Assembly: GCA_910588625.1 (NCBI GenBank)
Contig: CAJUQN010000107.1
Location: 1 to 8,443, forward strand
From: an uncultured Oscillospiraceae bacterium
GTDB taxonomy: Bacteria; Bacillota; Clostridia; Oscillospirales; Oscillospiraceae
DNA: 8,443 nt
Direction of reading: 5' to 3'
Shown: piece after piece, positions 1 through 6,070 of the stretch
Layout of the letters: each line of letters begins with the position of its first letter
Numbering within the stretch: position 1 is the stretch's first letter
Position numbers and translations under genes: made by a program
Notes under the pieces: generated by a model
What the model was told of the DNA's origin: nothing
The model's database searches: none
What the model saw: the letters and a program-made list of their open reading frames with translations, nothing else

Positions 1-2
1 AA

Positions 3-236
3 TGGCAGAGTGTGTATTACCATTTCCGTGTTTGGGCGGAGAAGGACGAAACGGGGGTCAGCATTCTGGACAAAGTGCTGCAAAAACTGGTGAAACAGAT
101 ACGGAACGAAGACTTAAGGCGAGATAAGACTACGTTTGGAATTGTTGATGCACAGAGCGTACAGAATGCGGATACAGCGGAAGAAAAGGGCTATGACGCA
201 GGGAAAAAGTATCAGGAATCAAACGTCACGTTATAG
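3..236 (+). CDS. IS5-family transposase, upstream reading frame (5' partial)
   Basis: The frame is open to the window edge and begins with residues WQSVYYHFRVW, the conserved block just inside the N-terminus of IS5-type transposases, so roughly 50 N-terminal residues lie to the left. The first catalytic Asp of the DDE triad is visible in IVDAQSVQN (codon at 147-149), followed by GYDAGKK, the start of the family's GYDAGKK-x-GxKRH block. The frame then changes and stops at 234-236. The GTG at 12 is an internal Val, not a start. The rest of the protein is in the -1 frame (209-607). If the slip at GAAAAAG (203-209) is used, the fused product reads GKKVSGIKRHVIVDTMG, as expected for the family. 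Confidence 0.8.
   Translation, partial: WQSVYYHFRVWAEKDETGVSILDKVLQKLVKQIRNEDLRRDKTTFGIVDAQSVQNADTAEEKGYDAGKKYQESNVTL
203..209 (+). other. Candidate -1 ribosomal frameshift site GAAAAAG
   Basis: In the upstream frame the codons here are AAA-AAG. A one-base backward slip makes the next codon GTA (209-211) and restores the conserved transposase sequence without any gap. A-rich runs ending in G are the usual slip sites in IS elements with two -1-phased frames. Downstream, ATCAA at 218-222 can pair with TTGAT at 237-241, and ACG 223-225 with CGT 229-231, a possible weak stimulator about eight bases from the slip. The frame-0 stop TAG is only nine codons further on. A simple one-base deletion explains the same data. 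Confidence 0.4.
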
Positions 237-607
237 TTGATACGATGGGATTGCCCCATGCCATAGCCGTAACAACCGCCGATGTGACTGACCGGGATGG
301 AGCCATCCAGATGATTCTCCTTAACCTGGACAATCTTTCTCATGTGGAGAAGTTTCTGGTGGACGCGGGTTATTCCGGCGAACGATTCGCAAATCAGGTG
401 AAAGATATTTGCGGCGCACAGGTTGAGGTAGTAAAACGCAGCGAATTACACAAGTTTGTCGTTCTGCCACGCCGCTGGGTGGTAGAGCGTCTTTTCGGCT
501 GGCTCGACAAATTCCGCAGACTTTGGAAAAATTGTGAACGCAAACTTTATATTTCTGCTCAGATTCTCACGTTTGCCCTCATTGCCATCCTCAGTAGAAG
601 ATTTTAA
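209..607 (+). CDS. IS5-family transposase, downstream reading frame with catalytic D and E
   Basis: This frame supplies the C-terminal two thirds of the transposase catalytic core. From 209 it reads V-S-G-I-K-R-H-V-I-V-D, in register with the end of the upstream frame. The second catalytic Asp is in LVDAGYSG (codon 362-364) and the Glu is in RRWVVERLFGWLDKFRRL (codon 485-487), the Y-R-E-K-like signature region of the IS5 group. The C-terminus (QILTFALIAILSRRF) has the usual helix and basic tail, so the 3' end looks complete. The first ATG is at 245, inside the conserved core, with no convincing ribosome binding site, so independent translation would give an inactive fragment. It is either the product of programmed -1 frameshifting or the second half of a pseudogene. 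Confidence 0.8.
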   Translation, partial: VSGIKRHVIVDTMGLPHAIAVTTADVTDRDGAIQMILLNLDNLSHVEKFLVDAGYSGERFANQVKDICGAQVEVVKRSELHKFVVLPRRWVVERLFGWLDKFRRLWKNCERKLYISAQILTFALIAILSRRF

Positions 608-614
608 ACAGACT

Positions 615-1274
615 CTAAGCTGAGAGAAACTTCTGAAGCTCAACCAGCTGCGTCAAATCCTCCAGGTATAGATCGGACCGTGCGCGAACTTCCGCTTGTG
701 ACCTCTCATGGCTGTCATATACCGCCGCTACCGGGAATCCGGCCTCTTTCGCCGTCCGAACGGCATAGAGAGCATCGTCAAACACGAGGGTCTCCTCCCT
801 CCTGGTTCCCAAGAAGCGAAGGGCCGCCTCAAAAATGTCCGGCTCGTCCTTGCCATGCCCCACCTCATTGCAGGTGAATATCTCACCGAAACAGGACAGC
901 ACCCCACACCGGTCCAGCGCGGCCTCCACCAAATGCCGGTCGGTAGCGGTGGCAATACACAGCTTGACGCCGTTCTGCCGAAGCCACTCCAGGAGTTCTG
1001 CCACACCTGGTTTCAACGGGACCTTGAAGCGGTAATACCGCTCCAGCATAGCGTTGACTCCGTCCATAATCTCGTCGATGCTCCGTGTCACGCCATACTC
1101 GGTCTGGTAGTAGCGGGCCGCTTGGTGCAGACTCATATTCTTGAACGTCTCGTTCAAATTCTCTTTCGGCTGATACCCGATGGAGCGAAGATACGCCTCT
1201 CCAATGGTGTCCCAGATGAACATAGAGTCCAACAGCGTGCCGTCCACATCAAAAATCGCGCCGCGAATCCTCAT
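615..1274 (-). CDS. HAD-superfamily (subfamily IA) phosphatase, probable thiamine-monophosphate phosphatase
   Basis: The 219-residue cytoplasmic hydrolase has all four HAD motifs: DVDGT at 9-13 (nucleophile D9, general acid/base D11), the ATAT segment at 108-111 (motif II Thr), K142 in GHGKDEPDIF, and D166/D167 in VFDDALYAV. The helical insert between motifs I and II is the C1 cap of subfamily IA (beta-phosphoglucomutase-like). Its ATG overlaps the thiE stop by four bases (ATGA), so the two are translationally coupled. HAD-IA/IB enzymes clustered with thi genes in gut Clostridia have been shown to be efficient thiamine monophosphate phosphatases. By position this is the best guess: ThMP to thiamine, before pyrophosphorylation by a kinase encoded elsewhere. 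A general sugar-phosphate phosphatase is the alternative. The TAG stop lies at the apparent IS right end, so the native C-terminus may have been altered. Confidence 0.85.
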   Translation of the reverse strand: MRIRGAIFDVDGTLLDSMFIWDTIGEAYLRSIGYQPKENLNETFKNMSLHQAARYYQTEYGVTRSIDEIMDGVNAMLERYYRFKVPLKPGVAELLEWLRQNGVKLCIATATDRHLVEAALDRCGVLSCFGEIFTCNEVGHGKDEPDIFEAALRFLGTRREETLVFDDALYAVRTAKEAGFPVAAVYDSHERSQAEVRARSDLYLEDLTQLVELQKFLSA

Positions 1275-1912
1275 AGGCCCACCATTTCCTTTGACATCGC
1301 CCGTAGCTCCCGGCAGGTCCCCTCAATGTCCTCCGCCGAGAAGATGGCCGACACCAGAGCCACGCCATCCACGCCGCTGCCGGCCAGCCTGAGGATGTTG
1401 CCCCGGTTGATGCCGCCGATGGCCACAATGGGCACATCCACCGCGTCGCAGATAGCCCGCAAGGTTTCGTTGGGCATCTGCTCCACATCGGTCTTGGTGC
1501 TGGTGGGGAACACCGCCCCCAGGCCCAGATAGTCCGCGCCGTCCCGGACAGCCTGGCAGGCCTCCTCCACCGTGTGGACGGAGACACCCAGGATCATATT
1601 CTCCCCTACCCTGCGGCGGACCTCGCCTGCCGCCAGGTCCTCCTGGCCCACATGGATGCCGTCCGCCCCGCAGGCAATGGCGATTTCCACGTTGTCATTT
1701 ACAAGAAAGGGGACGCCATACCGGCGGCACAGGGCGCACAGCTCCTTCGCTTCCTGGAGGAAGGCCGTTTCGTCCAGTTCCTTCTCCCGGAGCTGCACAC
1801 AGGTTACGCCGCCCTTCAGCGCCGCCTCCACCTGCTCATACAAGGTCTGTTTCCCGGTCCAGGCCCGGTCCGTGACGGCGTAGAGTAGCATATGCCGCTT
1901 ATCGCACTTCAT
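1271..1912 (-). CDS. thiE: Thiamine-phosphate synthase ThiE
   Basis: This (beta/alpha)8-barrel enzyme joins HMP pyrophosphate with thiazole phosphate to give thiamine monophosphate in the cytoplasm. The 213 residues are normal family length. Visible motifs are YAVTD at 11-15, VQLREK at 39-44 (pyrophosphate and substrate binding), LVND at 70-73, GADGIHVGQED at 82-92, GVSVHT at 109-114, the phosphate loop LGAVFPTSTK at 131-140, AIGGI at 164-168 and GVALVSAI at 183-190. The chosen ATG at 1912 has an AAGGGAG ribosome binding site seven bases upstream. It overlaps the end of thiM by 14 bases, and its own stop overlaps the HAD gene by four. It is expected to be under the TPP riboswitch at 2805-2890. 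Confidence 0.96.
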   Translation of the reverse strand: MKCDKRHMLLYAVTDRAWTGKQTLYEQVEAALKGGVTCVQLREKELDETAFLQEAKELCALCRRYGVPFLVNDNVEIAIACGADGIHVGQEDLAAGEVRRRVGENMILGVSVHTVEEACQAVRDGADYLGLGAVFPTSTKTDVEQMPNETLRAICDAVDVPIVAIGGINRGNILRLAGSGVDGVALVSAIFSAEDIEGTCRELRAMSKEMVGL

Positions 1913-2720
1913 ACTTGGCTCCCTTCTCCAGCTCCGCCGGGGTGAGGCGGTACATGGCGTCGATGATGTAGTTCCGATAGGAGGAATTGCCGTCCAGTTC
2001 GGTCAGCCGCTGATAGGCGATCTCCCCGCACAGGCCCATGGCGCACACGGCGGCAGCCGTGGCCTTCAGGGGACAATCCGGATTGGCGGTGACAAAGGCC
2101 GCCGTCAAAGCGGAGAGCTGACAGCCGGCGCCGGTGATGGAGGCCATCTCCGGACGGCCGTTGCGGATGCAGAAGGTCCGCTCCCCGTCCGTTACAAGGT
2201 CAATGGCCCCAGTGACGGCAACGACCGCTCCGATCCGCCGGGCAAAGTCTTTGGCAAAAGCCACTGCCCCGTCCAGGTTCTCCTCTGTCACCTGGTCCGC
2301 CACATTGGCATCCACACCCTTGGTGGTGCCGCTGCCCAGGGCCAGGGTTTTGATTTCGGAAATATTGCCCCGGATCACCGCAAACTTTACCTCGTTCAGC
2401 AGCCGAAGGGCGGTATCCGTCCGCAGGGTGGAGGCCCCCGCCCCCACCGGGTCCAGCACCACAGGATGGCCCAGTTCATTGGCCCGCTTCCCGGCGGCGA
2501 GCATGGCCGGGATGGTGCGCTGGTTCAGGGTTCCAATGTTGATGTTCAGTCCACCGCAGATGGCGGTAATCTCCACGGCGTCCTCCGGGTCGTCCGCCAT
2601 GATGGGGGAGCCGCCGCAGGCCAGCAGCATATTGGCGCAGTCGTTCACGGTGACATAGTTGGTGATGTTGTGGACCAGGGGGGATTTCTGGCGGACATTC
2701 TCAAAAATCGGTTCAAACAT
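1899..2720 (-). CDS. thiM: Hydroxyethylthiazole kinase ThiM
   Basis: This ribokinase-like enzyme phosphorylates 4-methyl-5-(2-hydroxyethyl)thiazole with ATP, the salvage entry to the thiazole half of thiamine. The 273 residues are full length. Diagnostic segments are VHNITNYVTVNDCAN at 16-30 (substrate site), SPIMADDPEDA at 38-48, VLDPVGAGAS at 88-97, RGNISEI at 117-123, TGAIDLVTDG at 170-179 and the anion hole ITGAGCQLSAL at 195-205 with catalytic C200. The usual TGTGC appears here as TGAGC. The ATG at 2720 is preceded by AAAGGGAG with about nine bases of spacing. It is the first gene after the riboswitch and terminator. There is no thiD or thiazole-synthesis gene beside it, so the local pathway is salvage. 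Confidence 0.96.
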   Translation of the reverse strand: MFEPIFENVRQKSPLVHNITNYVTVNDCANMLLACGGSPIMADDPEDAVEITAICGGLNINIGTLNQRTIPAMLAAGKRANELGHPVVLDPVGAGASTLRTDTALRLLNEVKFAVIRGNISEIKTLALGSGTTKGVDANVADQVTEENLDGAVAFAKDFARRIGAVVAVTGAIDLVTDGERTFCIRNGRPEMASITGAGCQLSALTAAFVTANPDCPLKATAAAVCAMGLCGEIAYQRLTELDGNSSYRNYIIDAMYRLTPAELEKGAKYEVR

Positions 2721-2757
2721 GGTTTTTTACTCCCTTTCTCTGATTGGCAACAAAAAA

Positions 2758-2786
2758 CAGGGGGCATCTGAATACGATGCCCCCTG
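2758..2786 (-). terminator. Intrinsic terminator (riboswitch expression platform) upstream of thiM
   Basis: On the minus strand CAGGGGGCATC (2786-2776) pairs perfectly with GATGCCCCCTG (2768-2758) around a seven-base loop. The stem is 11 bp and GC-rich, and it is followed by six T residues (2757-2752). It lies between the TPP aptamer and thiM, the position expected for TPP-dependent transcription termination. The plus-strand reading has no T-run after the stem, so it should act in one direction only. Confidence 0.93.
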
Positions 2787-2804
2787 AAAAAAGTAGCGTT
2801 TCCT

Positions 2805-2890
2805 ACGACTTCCTCCGGCGGCATTATCCGCATCAGGTTCAAGGGTCGAAGGTCTACCTTCCTCTCAGCCTGTCACACAAGCTCCCCTGC
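2805..2890 (-). promoter_or_regulatory. TPP riboswitch aptamer (THI element)
   Basis: Read on the minus strand, the highly conserved aptamer blocks occur in order. GGGGAGC is at 2887-2881. A P3-like arm GCUUGU/ACAGGC leads into GGCTGAGAGG. ACCCTTGAACCTGATG then runs into CGGATAATGCCGC, and GGAGGAAGT closes the element. These are the pyrimidine-binding CTGAGA and pyrophosphate-binding CTGAT..GGATAATGCC signatures of the class. TPP binding is expected to favour the downstream terminator and shut off thiM-thiE-HAD. I did not resolve the exact P1/P2 pairings. The 3' end carries extra bases (GTCGTAGGAAACGCTAC) before the terminator that could form part of the antiterminator. Confidence 0.95.
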
Positions 2891-2905
2891 TATGTTGTTT
2901 TCCAC

Positions 2906-2934
2906 ATTGTAATGCAATTCTTTTCCAGTGTCAA
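2906..2934 (-). promoter_or_regulatory. Sigma-A promoter of the thi operon
   Basis: The minus strand reads TTGACA (2934-2929), a 17-bp spacer, then TACAAT (2911-2906), a near-perfect vegetative promoter. The predicted start is near 2899, only about ten bases before the GGGGAGC of the riboswitch, so the leader is almost entirely riboswitch plus terminator. A strong promoter gated by attenuation fits thiamine control. Confidence 0.9.
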
Positions 2935-3023
2935 TTATATTTTTCTTGGCTGAACGTAAAAACGGCTCACTATCGTTCCATACATCCCATCATAGCCAAA
3001 GCAGGTTTTCCACTAAAAGGTAT

Positions 3024-4043
3024 TTAGATTGAATATCCCCCTTGCTTTTTCCGCTGTGTAAAAAGCAAAACGTACAGCGCAGGCCATACCACACAATGAA
3101 TAGACAGTATGCCAGCATCTTTGATTGCCGCGCCTGTATTCCCGGCGGACAGGGCCATAGTGCCGTCGAAGGCGGGCTGGGACGGGACGAGATTACAGAG
3201 AACCGCCAGCGGCCCGCTGACCCCAATCAGAGCACATACAATGGGCGCCGCGATAAACACCAGCATGACGATCTTGATATAGACCACGCCGATCATCAGG
3301 CCCTCGGAGAGCTTGCCGATAAACAGGCCAATCAGCGCCGCCACAAAGGATGACAGAACGATCAGCGCAAGCATTATTCCAAAATTCTGCCAAGAAAGTT
3401 GAAAGCAAATACATGCCGTTATGATAGACGATAAACTCCCAAAGAGAAATCCTACCACGACTTTCTGCATAATGTACTGGCTGGGTGTCATAGGAAGGAT
3501 CTCGTTGACAAACGCCACGCCGTCCTCTTTTTCGGAAATGATGTTCATGGCGTTGAACGTACAGCCCATAAACATAGCCACGATCAGCACGGCGGGGATG
3601 AAAATGTCTTGAAAGTTTTCCAAAATATCAGGCCGCTCCAACACCTGAACTTCTGCTTGTTCAGCGTTTTCTAGCCGCTCATAGAGGGCGGGCAGGGTCG
3701 CCGCCGCCTGCCGGAAAATATCCAGCTCGTCCCCGCTGATCGCGGTTTTGAGGCTGTCACCATCCGCCCTCACGCCGATCACATTGGTAGACGGCTCGTT
3801 GATGGCGGCGGTCAGTTCTTCCTGTGTCCCATAAGCTGTCACCGGCCCGTACCGCTCCAGCCAAGTGATTGTCTGCGGGGGCAGGTCGTTTTCCAGTACG
3901 CCGAAGTGCAACTCTCCCAGGCTGGACAGGTCGATGGAACCCATAAAATTCAATGCCACGGCGACCAGGATGGGCAGCAGAAACGTCATCAGGCAGAATT
4001 TATCCCGCAGGACGCTTTTCAGTTGATATTTTAAGCCTTTCAC
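3024..4043 (-). CDS. ABC-2 type transporter permease, second subunit
   Basis: The 339-residue integral membrane protein has the ABC2_membrane_3-like layout. There is a short cytoplasmic N-terminus, TM1 at about 17-35, a soluble extracytoplasmic domain of roughly 125 residues (about 36-160), then five hydrophobic segments between about 165 and 330 and a basic tail (TQRKKQGG). The EKEDGVAFVNEILPMTPSQYIMQK stretch (about 185-208) after TM2 is the coupling-helix region typical of these exporters. The start is GTG at 4043, three bases after the first permease's stop. Its AAGGAGG ribosome binding site is inside the last codons of that gene. It is the last gene of the unit, and I see no convincing terminator in 2940-3023. 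It probably forms a heterodimer with the 4047-5039 product; the substrate is unknown. Confidence 0.85.
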   Translation of the reverse strand: MKGLKYQLKSVLRDKFCLMTFLLPILVAVALNFMGSIDLSSLGELHFGVLENDLPPQTITWLERYGPVTAYGTQEELTAAINEPSTNVIGVRADGDSLKTAISGDELDIFRQAAATLPALYERLENAEQAEVQVLERPDILENFQDIFIPAVLIVAMFMGCTFNAMNIISEKEDGVAFVNEILPMTPSQYIMQKVVVGFLFGSLSSIITACICFQLSWQNFGIMLALIVLSSFVAALIGLFIGKLSEGLMIGVVYIKIVMLVFIAAPIVCALIGVSGPLAVLCNLVPSQPAFDGTMALSAGNTGAAIKDAGILSIHCVVWPALYVLLFTQRKKQGGYSI

Positions 4044-4046
4044 CCC

Positions 4047-5039
4047 TCACCCCTCCTTTCCGATTTCCCGGTGAAATGCAAGCCGTACCGTTAGGAACAG
4101 CAGTACAATCATACCGGCAGCGCCGACATAATAGGCAAGAGAAATGTCCGTTCCGAAATAGGCGTTTTTCAGGCCCATATAGACATGATAGAACGGATGA
4201 TAGCTGATCCAGTCAAATTTGATTGACGTATTGGCGGATAAAAATACGGGGGTCGCGGCAAAAATGGCAATCAACAGATAGGCCAGCGTAAACTGCCGGA
4301 AATCCTTCAGCAGCAGGGCGCAGAGCAGACCCACCAGAGCCATCATCAGGGACAGGATGGCCGTCTGGAGCAGGACCGCAGACAGCACCGCCGCTCCATT
4401 GTTCAGCCCTACGTTCAGCAGGGTAAGCAGCACTGCAAAGGCCAGATCAGAGAGCAGGAACACTGCCAGCTTGGACAGGAGGAACAAGTCTTTCCGCACT
4501 GGGAGAATGGCGTGGACACGAATGACCCCCATGCCCTTTTCCTTGAACAGTACGGCGGCGATGCCCAAAAATCCCACAGCGGCCAGCTCAAAAAACAGCA
4601 GTTCGCAGGTGATCTCTTTCCGCGCCTTTTGTTCCGGTGTGTTTGTGCCAAGCACCTCCGGGGCAGGACTGGCCGAGGGTTCCAGCAGGGACAGGGCATA
4701 GTCGGCCCGGTGGCGGTCAACGTGTTCCGCTCCCTTGTTGAGTACCACCCGCACCTCCCCGGCGCTGGCGTCCAGCCCCACGCCGTTGGCATCGGAGAGC
4801 AGGGCGGCGTCCATAGCCTCCATGGACGGAACGGCCTGTACCAGAGAGGATTTTTCCGTCTGTGTCCCCGCCGGGTCATACAAATACACATTGTAGGGTT
4901 GCATCTGCATAAAGCGGATATAGCCCAAGTTCACATAGGCTGTATAGAGGGCCAGGAATCCAAGTGCCATGAGGAAAAACTTCCCCGACACCAGCATCCG
5001 GCAATCTTTTTTGAACAGGGCGCAAAATCCTTTTCCCAT
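4047..5039 (-). CDS. ABC-2 type transporter permease, first subunit
   Basis: The 330-residue protein has the same architecture as its downstream neighbour but is not closely similar in sequence. TM1 lies at about 20-38, an extracytoplasmic domain of about 105 residues at 39-145, then five TM segments. The segment FKEKGMGVIRVHAILPVRKDLFLLSK after TM2 is the expected coupling-helix region contacting the ATPase. The C-terminus is FHREIGKEG. Its ATG shares one base with the ATPase stop (TGATG), indicating translational coupling, and a GGGAGGGGG sequence upstream serves as ribosome binding site. An exporter with one ATPase and two unlike ABC-2 permeases next to a two-component system is typical of resistance to peptides or lipid-active antibiotics. 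That role is inference from context. Confidence 0.85.
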   Translation of the reverse strand: MGKGFCALFKKDCRMLVSGKFFLMALGFLALYTAYVNLGYIRFMQMQPYNVYLYDPAGTQTEKSSLVQAVPSMEAMDAALLSDANGVGLDASAGEVRVVLNKGAEHVDRHRADYALSLLEPSASPAPEVLGTNTPEQKARKEITCELLFFELAAVGFLGIAAVLFKEKGMGVIRVHAILPVRKDLFLLSKLAVFLLSDLAFAVLLTLLNVGLNNGAAVLSAVLLQTAILSLMMALVGLLCALLLKDFRQFTLAYLLIAIFAATPVFLSANTSIKFDWISYHPFYHVYMGLKNAYFGTDISLAYYVGAAGMIVLLFLTVRLAFHREIGKEG

Positions 5040-5887
5040 CAGGACAGCCCCCTCCCTGTGTACTGGATAAACATATCCTCCAAAGTCGGTTCCTGGGTGT
5101 GGATGCTGATGATCTCGTCGTGGGCAAAGGGAATACCTGCTTCCAGTTCCGGGGCCTCTATGGTTTTCGTTTTCCGCTGTCCTTGATACAGATAGTCGAT
5201 CACGACCCGGTGATTGCTATTTTTCTCTTTCAGACGTTTGGGCGTATCCAGGGCTACCAAATTTCCGTTGGAGATAAAGGCTACCCGGTCGCACAGCAAA
5301 TCGGCGTCCACCATGTTGTGGGTGGTGACGAACACCGTCGTTCCCTTTTTCCGCTCCTGTTCGATAATCTTTCGGAACAGCACCGCGCCGGAGGGGTCAA
5401 GGCCGCTGGTGGGCTCGTCCAGGAACAGCAGCCGGGGATTGCTTACCAATGCCCGCGCCATGCTCACCCGCTGGCGCATCCCCTTGGAGTAGGAGGACAC
5501 CGGCTTTTTCAAAAAATCCGGCTTAAATTCCAAAGTATCCAGCAGCTCGCCTATGTCCCTCCTCTGTTCCTTATGGTAAAAGGATGCAAAGTAGTTCAAG
5601 TTATCCACGGCACTCAGATTGGCGTACAGATAAGGAAACTCAAACAGCACGCCGATTTTCTGGAAAAATTCCTGCCCGTGAGCGGCGGAGATATCCTGCC
5701 CGAACAGCGAGACCTTGCCCCCGTGTCCCTTCAAAATTCCGGTGAGAATCTTCTGTGTCGTGGATTTCCCGGAGCCGTTGGGCCCCAGAAAGCCGAAAAT
5801 CTCCCCGTCCTCCACGGTGAAGTCCAGGCCGTGGAGGGCCTGCTTGTCTTTGCCGTAGGAGAACGTCAGGTTTTTGACCTCGATCAC
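5039..5887 (-). CDS. ABC transporter ATP-binding protein of an ABC-2 exporter
   Basis: The 282-residue cytoplasmic ATPase has all core motifs: Walker A GPNGSGKST at 35-43, signature YSKGMRQR at 133-140, Walker B LLFLDEP at 153-159 with catalytic E158, D-loop SGLD and switch H190. The Q-loop position carries Glu (LFEFPYLY, E83) rather than Gln, a variant seen in exporter ATPases of this type. A C-terminal extension of about 70 residues (after 210) resembles the regulatory tail of CcmA/NatA-like ATPases. The start is GTG at 5887, overlapping the small membrane-protein gene by four bases (GTGA), with only a weak ribosome binding site, so it probably depends on translational coupling. It should energise the two permeases encoded directly after it. 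Confidence 0.93.
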   Translation of the reverse strand: MIEVKNLTFSYGKDKQALHGLDFTVEDGEIFGFLGPNGSGKSTTQKILTGILKGHGGKVSLFGQDISAAHGQEFFQKIGVLFEFPYLYANLSAVDNLNYFASFYHKEQRRDIGELLDTLEFKPDFLKKPVSSYSKGMRQRVSMARALVSNPRLLFLDEPTSGLDPSGAVLFRKIIEQERKKGTTVFVTTHNMVDADLLCDRVAFISNGNLVALDTPKRLKEKNSNHRVVIDYLYQGQRKTKTIEAPELEAGIPFAHDEIISIHTQEPTLEDMFIQYTGRGLS

Positions 5888-6030
5888 TCGTCGTCACCCC
5901 ACTTTCCACGCTGATCTTTTCCCTGCTGGCGCTTGGTCCACCACTTCATGAACTTGATCTTGAAGGGGATGGAGATGACAAGCACCGCCCCAATCACCAG
6001 CCACCAGTACCACTGCAATCCTAAGAACAT
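5884..6030 (-). CDS. 48-residue Trp-rich single-pass membrane protein, first gene of the ABC unit
   Basis: A short gene of 48 codons opens the regulated unit. It starts at ATG 6030 behind a near-perfect AAGGAGGG (6044-6037) with six bases of spacing. It ends in TGA overlapping the ATPase GTG by four bases. The protein begins MFLGLQWYWWLVIG, has one hydrophobic helix (about 7-22), then a basic amphipathic stretch FKIKFMKWWTKRQQ (23-36) and an acidic end WGDDE. The positive-inside rule predicts the N-terminus outside and the C-terminus inside. Six Trp in 48 residues is unusual. Excellent translation signals, overlap coupling and position directly behind the operator argue that it is real. I recognise no named family. 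Possible roles are a transporter accessory subunit, an immunity peptide, or a kinase or transporter regulator. Confidence 0.82.
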   Translation of the reverse strand: MFLGLQWYWWLVIGAVLVISIPFKIKFMKWWTKRQQGKDQRGKWGDDE

Positions 6031-6059
6031 AAAAAACCCTCCTTACTTGTGATAAGGAG

Positions 6060-6065
6060 AGTTTA
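6060..6065 (-). promoter_or_regulatory. Possible -10 element of the regulated ABC promoter
   Basis: TAAACT on the minus strand matches four of six consensus bases and lies five bases beyond the direct-repeat array. The matching -35 region (about 6083-6088) would fall inside the second repeat and has no consensus, as expected for a promoter needing an activator of the OmpR/PhoB type. The predicted start near 6053 leaves room for the AAGGAGGG site. TTATCA at 6055-6050 is an alternative but would start transcription too close to the ribosome binding site. Confidence 0.45.
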
Positions 6066-6070
6066 GAGGG

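Larger units (their letters stand above)
1..615 (+). mobile_element. 3' portion of an IS5-family insertion sequence
   Basis: The region holds most of a DDE transposase of the IS4/IS5 superfamily, reading off the left edge. It is followed, eight bases after the stop codon, by a candidate right terminus. Reading inward from position 615 on the minus strand, that end is GAGTCTGTTTAAAA, which resembles a short terminal inverted repeat starting with G. The base pairs just outside are TAA, compatible with the short TA-containing targets used by several IS5 subgroups. The left end is outside the window, so the inverted repeat and target duplication cannot be confirmed. The boundary at 615 is inferred. 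Coding orientation is opposite to every other gene in the window. Confidence 0.75.

Noticed and set aside
245..607. Independent transposase starting at ATG 245
   Set aside because: The ATG is inside the conserved VDTMGL block, so translation from it would lack the first catalytic Asp; the frame is read from 209.
708..1532. 274-codon plus-strand open frame
   Set aside because: It lies antisense across the HAD gene and thiE, crossing their boundary, and has no recognisable motifs. It is a shadow of GC-rich coding DNA.
2949..2989. Terminator for the ABC unit
   Set aside because: Only a four-base AACG/CGTT stem with a TTTTT tail is present on the minus strand; too weak to call.
5099..5914. 271-codon plus-strand open frame
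   Set aside because: It is antisense to the ABC ATPase, whose Walker motifs prove the coding strand; its product has no family features.
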